Positions 26,680 to 37,076 of a stretch of 64,000 nt of DNA are shown one piece after another (position 1 is the first letter of the stretch; every line of letters starts with the position of its first letter). Position numbers and translations under genes: made by a program. This DNA comes from Toxoplasma gondii ME49. Lineage: Eukaryota > Apicomplexa > Conoidasida > Eucoccidiorida > Sarcocystidae. A model generated the notes under the pieces. It had not been told where the DNA came from. It was given only the letters and a program-made list of their open reading frames with translations, and did not search any database. The stretch spans positions 2,568,289 through 2,632,288 of the forward strand of contig NC_031479.1 in the NCBI RefSeq assembly GCF_000006565.2, read 5' to 3'.

Positions 26680-29600
26680 CCGTGTGTATCCGGAAGCCTG
26701 TATCCATGCATTATTCTTTATTTTAGAGAGAAAACGTTGCTGTCTCACCTATCTGTATGAGTGGATCGTCGATCCCGAGAAACAATTAGTTCGTAAAAGC
26801 AGTGAGGCTTCTTTTTTAAATTCGCTGGGTTTTCCGCTGCCTTGATTCTGATTGCATGCGTGGCGACTTTGGATCGGTTATAGAACATCACGCCTTTGAC
26901 AAATTGACTGAGTTGGGTCATTTCGCACTCATTACGAGCCGAGCCGGGCTCCGAAGGATCGCATTCTAAAGTTCGGAAAAATGCTATCTCATCTACGCTT
27001 CGTTTTTCTCATGCCTTCCCACTCCTGGCGCGTCCGCTTTCCGCTCCATGGCTCTCCCCTTTCTTGGCCCTTTGTTCTCTTCTCTCTCGGCTGTCTGTAC
27101 AGTGCGTCTTTTGCTCTCGCTCTTGTGTTTTGCTCTCTTTGCGTGCTGGCCGCCAGAACATCAGCGAAATTGCAGGCCTTCATCGCGTTAAGAAGCTTCT
27201 GACGTAAGAGTCCTGTCGTCGCGTTTCATTCTCTTGGAAATCTGCAGGTTTTTTTACTCACAGACTTTTTTCTCTTTCTCTACGTAAACTGGCCCGCCGA
27301 GCACCTGTGCTTTGAGTGAACATCGGCATGTGTACACAGACTGCGAAAAAGATGAAAAATAAGAAGTAGCAGACAAGCAAACAGAGAAAGGCAAAGTCGG
27401 TGTTTTCCTTCCATGTTAGAGAGATCCGGACGCTGGAGTCCTTTCTGAGTTATTCTCGACGCTAATGTAACTCAGACCGCAAGCCCGGCATTTAGACAAA
27501 GGTAGATGCTTACACACATAGATTGATACATATACTTCTACATTTACATACATATATATATATACATATATATATGCATATATATATATATATACATGTG
27601 ACAAGGTGGCAGAGAATGCCTTGGTGTCGGCTGGGAACAACGGGAAACGCACAGAGCCGGTAGCGGACGTGACGTCGATGTTTTCAGGCGTTTCTGTCAT
27701 GTTCGCTCGAGTTCGAGTGATCGCGTTTGTGCGTCGATGGCATGGCGATGTGCTCCCTGTGTGCCTGCGATTTCTCGTCGATCCTTTCTCAGGGACAAGA
27801 TTATCAATCCGATTCTTCGACCGGAGCTGCATGTCGGTCTCCACCAAGCGCCTCGAGGCATTTTGCTCTTCGGTCCTCCAGGAACTGGAAAAGTGAGCCA
27901 TCGTTATCCTTCTTGAGGATTTACGGTTTTCTGCACAGCGGTTGGACTTTCTCTCGGCTCTCGGACTGCGGTCTGTGCTTCTCTTGTTCTTTGACACACG
28001 GGGATCCTGGGAGCACCGGAACAGGGCGGTTCGTCTGTACCCCTGTTCCTCGTCTTGTGCGTGGAAGCTGAACTGTGTTTGCGTCTCGGCTCTTTGCGCT
28101 TTTTTCTGTTTTCTCGTTGGTCGCCTTCTTCGTCGTTGCGTTCGTGGATCCTTCACTTCCGCCTCCTACGCGGAGGCGTTTCTCGAACCGTTTGCACCCT
28201 TCGTACCTCTGAGTGACGTCGGGGGTCTCTCTCGCCTGTCTTTCTCCAACCTATCCCCTTCGTCTTCTTGGCCGTGGCGCTCGGTACTCTTCGCCTCGAA
28301 ACGGCTCTTATGTCTTTCTCCTCTCTCCACTTTGTCGTCCGTCTCCCCTCAAGCTCGTGAAGTCGCCTTCGCGCTCTGCTCAGCAGGCGTTGACACCGGT
28401 CGTTCTCCTTCTCTCCTCCAATTGCCCCGCTTGGACTTCCTCGGCGTCCTCGGTGGCTGTGGTGTGCCTGATGGCTTACAGACGACTTTGGCCAAGTGGA
28501 TGGCGGCAAGTTCGGGAGCGAGTTTCTTCGAGGTCACACCCTCGTCGATTATCAGCAAGTTCCACGGGGAAACCGAAACCCTCATCAAGGCTCTCTTCAA
28601 GGGTAAAAACAACAAAGAAAAAACTACTGCGTGCACACACTGTAGCATCCCAAAACACAAATACAGGTAACTTTTCGTTTTTACCTGCCTACCTAACCAA
28701 ATATCTAGTTACACGTAAATATATATTTATGTATAAATGGACTTACATATATATATATATATATTTATGTTGATAGTTTTTGTTAGGTGTGTGGGCGTGC
28801 CGAGTCTGTCTGGTCCGGTCCGTTGTTGGCGCCATAGGTTCGTTTCTCTCCGTGTCTCCAAAAAGGGTCTTTCCTGGGAGTTTGCGCATGCGTCCGTCGG
28901 ATGTCTTTGCATTTTGACCTTTCGCAGTGGCCGAAGCTGATAGTCCGTCGCTGGTCTTCATCGACGAAATCGATTCCCTTCTCGGCAAGCGCAGGGAGGT
29001 AAGTGTCACATGCACACGCCTGTCGAAGGCGCATGCGGCGAAAGTATCAAGCGACGCATGCGGCGAAAGTATCAAGCGACGCATGCGGCGAAAGTATCAA
29101 GCGACGCATGCGGCGAAAGTATCAAGCGACGCATGCATGGGTTCCTACGAGATGAAGCAGGCGATAACCGGGCGGACGCGGAAGGTGAAGACGCCACCGA
29201 TCAAACAGACTCACGGCAACGGGGACCGATGAACAAAGGACACAAGCAAGAACATCAACAAGGATGAGAAGCGGGAACACACAGTCGCAGTTCGACGTTT
29301 TACAAGGAGGACATCCAGGAAGATGGAAGTCTGAATTTTTAAACGGAAGAACTAAAGACACGAAGGCTGGCCGGACAAACGCCTATTCACAAGAAAGAGC
29401 AGGGCAAGGAAATGAAAGACGAAGCGCGTTCATGAAGAAGCGAATGAAGGACAAGCCGCGAGAAAGTCGACAATGACGGTAGCTCCCTGTTAAAGAAATG
29501 AACAGAGGATCGACGCGTATTGAGACGTGAGGCGGAGGCACCCGAGCTCCTGTCCAGGGGGAAGAGACACGGTGGAGAAGCGCCTCTCAGTGGTGTTAGT

Positions 29601-32520
29601 GTCGCATTCTTGTTTGGGGATTCTTCGACGTCGAGATCTCAATCTAACGCTGCGAATATGGCAGGACTTTGGCTTTTTAGACAGACGTGCAGCATCTTCA
29701 GGGCGGCTGTGAAGAACTGACGACCTCGAATTTTGATACGGTCCGTTTGTTCGCAGAAGGAAGACGACACCAGCATCCGGATGAAGAACCAGCTGCTGCA
29801 GATGATGGTAAAGAACAAGGATCGGCCGCTAAAGTGAACAGAAAGGGGAAGGGGCTTTGCTGGTTCCGTTGATGTTTGGTCGACGTGCAGAACCAGAGAA
29901 TCAGTCTGTTTCCTGCTCGCGGGATCCTCCATCTTCCATTGGTATCGAAAGAGCACCTGGCCGCGCATTTCTCGAAAAAGTGTACACACATGACGAAACG
30001 ACACAGTCGCTCGATAGGTACAGAGCATTTCGCTGGATGGGATTTTTCGCTACGTTTGAGGGTCTCGCTTTGCTTTGTGCTCTCACTTAATCGTTTGTCT
30101 TCCCTTTTTTGCGCTCTGGCATTCTTGGCGCCGCAGGATGGAGTCAGCAGCTGTTCAGGAGACAAGGTCCTTGTCGTTGTAGGCGCCACAAATCGGCCAG
30201 ACATGCTCGATGAGGTCGGCACTTCTCTTGCTCTTTCTTTGTGGTCCTTGTTTTTTCCTACTTTTCGCTTGCAGTTTCCTTCTCCGTTTCGCCCCTCTCT
30301 GTCGCATGTCCAAAGGCGGTTCATCGTGCGTTACGGGATCTACATGTCCATCCCCTCAGCGGAACTCTGACGTTTCCTTCCCTCTCGCTTTGCCAGTCTC
30401 CGCTTTCTTCTTGTTTTCGTCAAAAAGCCTCGATCTCCGTTTTCGGGATGCTTCCCTTCTTGCGGTTCATCTCTCAAGCCGGGGTCTGTATCCGTTCTTG
30501 TCAGTGCACTTCCTTTTGTCGGGTGACCTCTGCATCATTCGTCGCTTTCCTCCTCGAAGTTCATCCGTTTGCGTCGTTCTCGGTTTGGAGTCCATCCTCA
30601 AGGCGTCACACGACGCGTCTGTCGTCTGCATCTCCACTCTACCTCTCACGCTTCTTCATTTGTGGTTGACGCTCCTCTCAGGCAGCAATCCGGCGCCTGT
30701 CAAAGCGCGTTCTCGTTCCGCTTCCTGACTTCGATGCCCGTCGTGTGCTCATCCGGTATGCCAGTGTCAACTGTATCTTTGCCTTTCTCCTGATTCACTT
30801 CAGCTATGCGCATTTCTCTTCTTCTCTCTCTGTTTGTGTTTTCCTCTCCTTCTTTCTCTGCATCGTTTTCTTCTGCGTTCTTGGCGTCTTCCACGTCTTT
30901 CCCTGGTTGTTGTCTCTCTGCGGGGTCGTTTGTTCAGCGGTACTCTCACGCCTTCAGAGTCTTCTAAACCAGCTTCTTTTCTTTCGTCGCTGTCACACGT
31001 CTCTTTCTCTTGCTGTTTCCGTCTCCTGCTCGCATGTTGTTCTGGCCCTCTCTCTGTGTGCACGTCCACCTTTTTCGTCTCTTTACGTCTATGTAGAGGT
31101 TTCCGTTTCGCCTGTTTTCCCCCTGTATGCAGCACTGTGTTGGAGAAGCAGTCCACTGGTGGCTGTACCCTCTCCGACCAGGTGAGGAAGCATTTTCTCG
31201 ACTTGTCTTTTAGTTGGGTTCCGTCTCGTGAGAAAGGCCGGTAGATCAAGGAGGCAGACGGTCTCGAAACGATTGACCGGAGACCCTCTTCTTGGCAGGG
31301 GATATAAGTAAAAAAGCGTAAAACGAAAATAAAGTTTTTAAATTATAGGGAAAAACGGATGTCTAGGTACTTTAAGACGATGAAGGACGTAAACAAATAT
31401 ATACGAAAAACGTATTTAGAGCTAGTTATATACATATATATACTTTAAATAAGATCTCCGAATAGGGAAACCTTCTACTATTTTTTAAATTAAAAATGAT
31501 TTACTTGAGGAACGCACACTCCGCGCTTCTTTCTTCTTCCCTGAACTCACGGTTTCTTACTTGAGACGGGTTACTATTTGAGTACACTGTGTCCGTTTTT
31601 ATATTGTGGCTTCTGAGCTGGAAATTCAAAGCGTCATCTCGCAGGTTCGTGTCTCTGTTTTCCACTTCAACAACTCTCTTCCCTTCCGTTCGCTTCCCTT
31701 TCGTCACTCTCCAAGGACTGTCGTCACGGCAACTGGCACTCACTGCGGCCTTCACCCTCACCAGGGGGAGGACTTGCATGGCCTGGTTTCGTTGACGCCT
31801 GATGCACGCTTCGCCGCGTAAGAAAGCGGCGTGCAGTGCGGTCTCATGTCGCCTGCTTATCCCTCTGTTCCATCGCCTCGTTTGTCGTCTGTCCTCCACA
31901 GGAGCTTGGAGACCTTTCCTCCCGGCTGGAGAAGTGGAGCGGAAGCGACATTCGCAGTCTGTGTGTCTCTGCGTCTGAGCGAAGCTACGACGAAACAGTT
32001 GCGAAGTTTGGAGGCATTCAGAATGTGCCGAGTCGAGCCGCGTTCCGTCCAATCTCCTTCAGCGATTTCCTCGCTGCTCTCGAAGAGGTTCGTACCTTGT
32101 TCGACATTGCGTGCGCCATGTGATGCCTCTGTTTCTGTAAAAACGACCGTGGAAAGGTTTCCGAGAAAGATCATCCTCCCTTGACCCTTTGCAGTTCGAC
32201 AGTGAGTTGTCGACAGGTGGCTGGCAGAAGGAGAAACCGGTACGCCGATAAACTACTGCAGACGAAACCGCCCCCCCCCTCCCCGCCCACAGATTGGTGA
32301 CACCCGACTGCCCCAGCATGATACGTGCTCTCAACCTCCCGTTTTGCGTAATCTTCTTTTTCTCAGTCGGGTTGATCTGTCGTTTTCTCGCGTTCTTCGG
32401 GGGGTAATTGCGCGGTCAGTTTTCCTACGTTTTCTTCTCCCTCAGGTTCGGCCTTCCTGCACATCGGAGGAAAGTTTGAGGTTCTTCGATGAATGGGCTA
32501 AGGCTCACGGGGCTCTCTGA
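21999..32520 (+). CDS. AAA ATPase of the meiotic clade, fidgetin/katanin/spastin-like
   Basis: Sixteen exons: 21999-22043, 22761-22839, 23094-24005, 24589-24695, 25483-25605, 25968-26081, 27157-27203, 27793-27892, 28482-28602, 28928-28998, 29757-29807, 30137-30214, 30682-30755, 31133-31181, 31902-32087, 32446-32520. They total 2,232 nt, giving 743 residues with all phases consistent. Residues 45-240 are Ser-rich, and about 247-305 form a probable coiled coil. The AAA module begins with [15 protein letters not shown] (461-475). Walker A is GPPGTGKT (503-510), the pore-loop segment is ISKFHGETE, Walker B is LVFIDEID (558-565), sensor 1 is GATNRP (606-611), and the arginine fingers are in AAIRRLSKR (617-625). 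The C-terminal [17 protein letters not shown] helix (720-736) is the Vps4/fidgetin ending. Family role: ATP-driven removal of subunits from microtubules or other polymers. Fidgetin, fidgetin-like-1, katanin p60 and spastin cannot be separated by eye, although the C-terminus most resembles fidgetin. The joins of exons 2-3 rest on a GTATGT donor and phase only. Confidence 0.9.
24767..24962. repeat. Long (TA)n block in AAA ATPase intron 4
   Basis: Nearly 200 bases of TATA/TGTATA repeats with short interruptions in the 24696-25482 intron, the largest TA block in the window. A second tract follows at about 25416-25446, 40 bases before the acceptor. Confidence 0.9.
26131..26158. repeat. (TA)n microsatellite in AAA ATPase intron 6
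   Basis: Alternating AT of about 27 bases, 50 bases after the splice donor at 26082. Confidence 0.9.
26634..26678. repeat. (TA)n microsatellite in AAA ATPase intron 6
   Basis: About 45 bases of uninterrupted alternating TA, one of the purest tracts in the window. Confidence 0.92.
27550..27597. repeat. (TA)n microsatellite in AAA ATPase intron 7
   Basis: About 48 bases of TA with ACATA and GCATA interruptions, in the intron 27204-27792. Confidence 0.88.
29031..29136. repeat. 25-bp tandem repeat, four copies, in AAA ATPase intron 10
   Basis: Four identical 25-base units (29031-29055, 29056-29080, 29081-29105, 29106-29130), each starting GCATGCGGCG and ending AAGCGAC, plus a partial fifth GCATGC. 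The array begins 33 bases after the donor at 28998/28999. All copies are identical, so the array is probably young or homogenised. Confidence 0.97.
31300..31500 (+). pseudogene. Nuclear insert of apicoplast 23S rRNA (5' end fragment)
   Basis: This segment is sharply AT-rich against GC-richer flanks and lies in the AAA ATPase intron 31182-31901. It keeps the 5' domain signature of bacterial/plastid 23S rRNA in the right order: GGATGTCTAGG (31357-31367; bacterial GGATGCC..GG), GATGAAGGACGT (31379-31390, identical to the E. coli 12-mer), ACGAAAAACGTATT and then TCCGAATAGGGAAACC (31457-31472; bacterial TCCGAATGGGGAAACC). Spacing between the blocks is close to that in 23S rRNA. The high AT content fits the apicoplast rather than a nuclear or cytosolic rRNA gene. 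It stops abruptly at about 31500, so it is an NUPT-type fragment and not a functional gene. It is spliced out with the intron. The exact ends are estimated from base composition. Confidence 0.82.
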
Positions 32521-33874
32521 CGAGGAACAACCGATCGCATGCGGCTTGTGTCCGGATCAACTGACTCCTACAGCCGACAGTGCCTGGCCGGTTTCGAGCC
32601 TTTCGTGTATATTCCCGCCAGTCACTTCAGGAGCGAATCTCTTGGTTTCGTCTGTGCGACTTTCTCTCGGTTTCCCGGGTTGTTTTGGTTTGACGAGTCT
32701 GTCTCATTTGCGCCGCTGCGGTGTCTCCGGCGCCGCCACTTTGAATGGAAAACCATTTCGTCAGGTTGACTTTTCTGCACATTTCTTGTGGCAACGTACC
32801 TGCTTTCCATTCCGTCTCTATTTCTATGTATCCCGTCCTCTTTCTTGGCATTTCTCCCGTGTGTCCACTCGCGATTCAAACCGAAGAAGGCTTCGGCCGC
32901 ATCTGGCAGTCCAGGCATCCGATAGCGACAGGTCGCAGTCGCAGACGTTCTCCCAGCAGGGGACTATAGACAAATTTCTCGGCACTTTTCGTTTGCTACT
33001 CCGACGCTTCCCGAGTCTGAATTAGTTAAACCGGAAATCGCATAAGTCAGTAAGTCGCTGGGTGTCCAAAGCCAAGAGTAGAAACGCAAGTTAGGTCGTA
33101 GTCTGATTCAAAGCCCCTGTCGTGGCAGCTTCCCCCCTGAGACAGTTACAGCTCAGTGCACTGATGATACGTAGTCGAGCAGTTAATCCCGATGACTCTA
33201 CGGCAATTCTCTCGTCCGGACTTCTGCATCGCCTTATGACTGTATAATCATTTAGCCATGTGGGGGCTTGTGTACGGTCACGTAAGCAGGCATCTGCTGT
33301 TTAGAACAATGAGAAGCCGTTTCTTCGGCGCATCGCCTTCATACAACGTTAGAACTCTGTAGTAGCGAGATGGCCCATGCGTACTTCATAGCACCAAGAG
33401 AGGATTCACCGACACAGTTCTTCAGCAGCGCGGCGAGCTTCACCACGTGTGCGTCGGATCGACTGCCATCGTGGTGTGTCACAATTTTTATGGTCAACGA
33501 ATACGGTGTGAAACCGCTGTGAGACATACAGCAGCACTGGCTACCGTAAAATTGGCTTCGTCAGCAAACAATCCGTACACATGCATGTGCACTGTACACA
33601 CAAATCTGGTCCATCCACACCGCGTGGTCGCGTCACCCTCACAGTCTCGCAGAGTCTTCAAATGACGGTCGCTGACAGCGGCGGGATCTCTTGTCCTCGG
33701 TTGTGTGTTTTCGCAATTCAAACAAAAAACCAGCTCTGTACACCTTCAGGGGAAGAGCACGTTTCAGGCAACGGATCGCACCCCATGATTCTCTGCTGAC
33801 TTTCCTCGCTCTCACGGGTCCCGACGTCCCTGCTCGCAAGGAAAACGTCCCTTCAGTTACGTGACACATTCCTG
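32521..33874. other. Intergenic region, convergent 3' ends
   Basis: The stretch holds the 3' UTR of the AAA ATPase (+) and that of the small secreted-protein gene (-). No exon with recognisable content was found on either strand. Confidence 0.5.
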
Positions 33875-34273
33875 TCATCTGGTCTTCTTCTTGTTCTTTT
33901 TCGAACGCCTGAGACGGCCACAGCACCTACGGGCTCTGAATAAACTGGCTAAACCAAAAAGAACAGCCAAGACTCCTAATACAGTGAGACTGCGGCCGGC
34001 GTACCTCAGACGTCGCTCCTGCGCCTCTTCCTCTTGCTGGTCAGCTCTTCGACCTAGAAAGTAACCAGCGACAACTGCCAACGTTCCTGCCACCGTCGAC
34101 GTGCTCCCCATAACGATGCTCCTGGTTGCCATTTTTCCTCTCGCGGCCGTTGTAGGCGTCTCTTCCTCTACTTCCTCGACGACTGTTTCCTGTTTCCGTC
34201 GGGCGGGAGCGGCTTGGACCGACAGCACAAGAACTGCGAGACATAAAAGCCCCACACGCACCGAAAACGTCAT
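33875..34273 (-). CDS. Small secreted double-hydrophobic-segment protein, dense-granule-like
   Basis: Single-exon frame of 132 residues starting at the ATG at 34273. An upstream in-frame extension exists but lacks a better start, and this ATG places a clean signal peptide first. Layout: signal peptide 1-21 (MTFSVRVGLLCLAVLVLS, cleavage after VQA), acidic linker 22-51 (ETVVEEVEEETPT), hydrophobic segment 52-74 (VAGTLAVVAGYFLG), charged Gln/Glu/Arg spacer 75-95, hydrophobic segment 96-112 (LTVLGVLAVLFGLASLF) and a strongly basic tail 113-132 (SKKNKKKTR end). I do not recognise an orthologue. Signal peptide plus one or two amphipathic/transmembrane helices and low conservation is the usual form of coccidian dense-granule (GRA) and similar secreted proteins, so export to the parasitophorous vacuole or secretory pathway is an inference. 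An integral ER/Golgi protein is the alternative. Confidence 0.7.
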   Translation of the reverse strand: MTFSVRVGLLCLAVLVLSVQAAPARRKQETVVEEVEEETPTTAARGKMATRSIVMGSTSTVAGTLAVVAGYFLGRRADQQEEEAQERRLRYAGRSLTVLGVLAVLFGLASLFRARRCCGRLRRSKKNKKKTR

Positions 34274-37076
34274 CGTCAGAGAAACGCGAAATCGGCAGGA
34301 ACGAGATGCTGCGGAAATCAAATCGAGGTACAATGTAACGCACGCATGGGCAGGCATCCCCAGCCAAGTATGACGGTGTCAAGCTCAGATTGGAGCTCAA
34401 GGCTGCAAGAAATTTCCGGGAATCCGTTCGCATTTGTTTACAGCTTCCGAGAGCACCCAAGCACGGAATGCAACTCCTAACTTATTACATTACTCCCATT
34501 AGAACGAAGTTGAAGGGCTGGCTGACTCGAGGATCGATGTCGGCCGCGGGACACCGTGTCGGCGCCTTTCGCGTTCACTGGTTTTTCTGGGGTAGAAAGT
34601 GTGGGCAATGTGAAAGGATAGCGACACGACATGGCGTTCGCCGAACTCGTTCACCTGTTAGCCTCTCGACCCTAGTCTCTGGTGTGTGTGTGTGTGTGTG
34701 TGTGTGTGCGTCTGCCAGTGCTGCAAATGCCCGCTTGTCTGCTTTGCCTGGAATCGTCCAGATGGGGGACAGCTGCGTGCTGCTGAGGAGCTCAAGCCGA
34801 GGACTCTACATTCAGAAGGCCACAAAACAAGCAAAATCCAAATAATCGGAAGACCGAAAGTGGCCTTTGGAGGAGGAGTATCGTAGTGTGCATGCCAGCG
34901 GACTCACACTTGACGGGAAATTCGAATGGGCAGCTCTACGAGCCAGTGCTCCATCGGCGACGCCAACGGTATGAGGGGAGCCATATATGGGTACTGCGTA
35001 GATCTGATTAACATCGGCTTGCACCGAGTTTCTTTTACTAGTGCCAGTGTATTAAAAGGACTTGTATCCGCCTTGGAGGTGCACCCATTTATGGGCTGTT
35101 AAAGACACGACAGTTGGGGAAATGAGAAAACCGGCTCGTCCACAGCGACATTTTCTCTCTGGTTTGTGAGCAGAGGGATCGGTCTCAAGAAACTGCATGA
35201 TCGCCTTCTTTTTCGCGGTACTAACACGTGAGGAAAAAATCGACGGATGACTTTCTGACACTGGCAGGCATACGGGTCTCTTGACAGTGAAATAAGAGGC
35301 ATGTTCACTGAAAATGGTTGTCTCGTATCTTGCCCTTCGATTCGCTACACTAACGAACCAAAACGTATATGGCGGAGAGGCGGGGCCGGTCGATGGAGAA
35401 ACAAGACAGGTTTACTATCGGATACAGTTAGTGAAACCTCTTCATCCACAAGCACGATAGTGCACTGTTCCTAATGCGTATCCGGAAGCAGTGAGAGGTG
35501 GAACGTATCACCGGTCAACGAGCTGAGTAGCTCGTTGCCTCATTGATTATGCAGAGGGGTACAATCGCAGCGGATCATTTTCAAACACCGTATCAGAAGT
35601 ATCCTCTCACGTAGCTGGCCATATTCTCGGCGGCACCAGTATGTTCGTATGCCTCTTCGGTTCCTGTGTGGGACGCGAGATGCGTCGACGTCTGGTTTGG
35701 AACTCTGGAACGGACGCGACTGACGAGCCGGCGTTTTCTCTGTCTGGAATTACGTTCATCCGCGACTCTCCTGGTGCAAAATACTCGTGTCGATGTGGCA
35801 TAGTAGAAGCGACGACAGATGCTCTTAGGACGATGTGTGAGTTGTGCGTCTAATAATCAAGTAGACGACGTACTTGAGCCCATGACAGATGGGTTCCCCA
35901 AGTACGCATGCCGGTGCGACCCAGTTGCACCACTGGCTTCTCTAAAAAATAGCCTGTGTGCGAATTAATCCGCTGCGCGTATCCCCCTTCGATTCAGCGT
36001 CGTCTACATCCAAGCACTGATAAAACACAGTAGATTCCCCATCTTTTTTAAAAAGTGAATTATGTCTTCCCTGGCAGCCGAGTATTTGCTGGCTGTGGTT
36101 ACGTTGTTTGCCCAGAAGGCACTGGCAGAGTAGAGTCTCTCATCTAGTTTCTCATCACAAACTCGGTTGCCTTTCTCTTTGTCGCCCTCGTCACTTTCAT
36201 AGCGTTGGCAGGTTTCATAAGCCAGTGCGGTGCGATCGCTACATTAGCCGATAGTGTTAAAAGAAGATGCAGAACGACTTTACCAGTAAGCGTTTACGCA
36301 CTTTTTAAAGGAATACTGCTTCCAAAAGACGCCATCGCCTTTTTCTCCGAATTTTCCGCCTCCGCACAAATAGATTTCCTGTGCACACTGCGGAAAGGAT
36401 CGCTGCATAGCATCTGGAAAAGAATCGAGGAAAAGACAGGCACAGAGGAACCAAGAAAATGAAAGAACAGCCGCACTGTCTAAACAGACGTTCGGTCCCC
36501 TGTCCGCGAAGACTAACGACAGCGTCTCTAGATAGGCAACTAGCGAAGCATCGAAGAGACCAGAAGACGCACTGGAGAAAAAGTTATCAGCGCTTGGCAT
36601 CACACCTGTCTGTCCATGCACACAATCACTCTGAGTGTCATTCTATCGACACATGTAGAGACTTTCGCAGACTGGCAATGCATAGGTCTTCATCAGGTAC
36701 ATGTTTACCCACGGAAAGGACATGTGTGCCTTTTTTCCATCCCCAAGGACTTCCAAATGCCCAGGAGCGCGTACATGCGCGGCGAACCCATGGTTGCTCG
36801 AATAGCTCTATACATCTGCGTTTATGTCGCTTCTGTGTTGCACCTGATCATACCAGATCGACCAATCTGAATAAGCAAAGTGAATACTGAAGTGCAAAGC
36901 GATAAACATGTCCACTGACACACGCTTACACCCGTGCAGAACGAATACGACAGCGGCAACACGTCCTGAGAGCGGCACATCCACTAATGGCGTTTTCCTT
37001 CTCTCCCGCAATTTTTGTTTCATGCAGGGCACGCAGCCAGCCTAATTACGCGAACTGCTTTTGGCTTGTCGATGCC
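34274..37076. other. Intergenic region, 2.8 kb
   Basis: This lies between the starts of the small secreted-protein gene and the 3' end of the RAP-like gene. It contains a (TG)n microsatellite at 34682-34708, a perfect hairpin at 35517-35536 and short Cys-containing ORF pieces at 35641-35967 (see findings). No gene could be supported. Confidence 0.5.
34682..34708. repeat. (TG)n microsatellite
   Basis: About 27 bases of pure alternating GT/TG, some 410 bases upstream of the small secreted-protein start codon. Confidence 0.92.

Noticed and set aside
29010..29267. ORF with repeated [16 protein letters not shown] units
   Set aside because: It is the translation of the 25-bp intronic tandem repeat and continues beyond a splice donor, so it is not a coding exon.
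31590..31821. Possible extra AAA ATPase exon (plus strand, near 31600-31820)
   Set aside because: Open, but phases do not allow joining to the next exon. The direct join LSDQ|ELGD across 31182-31901 matches the fidgetin family closely.
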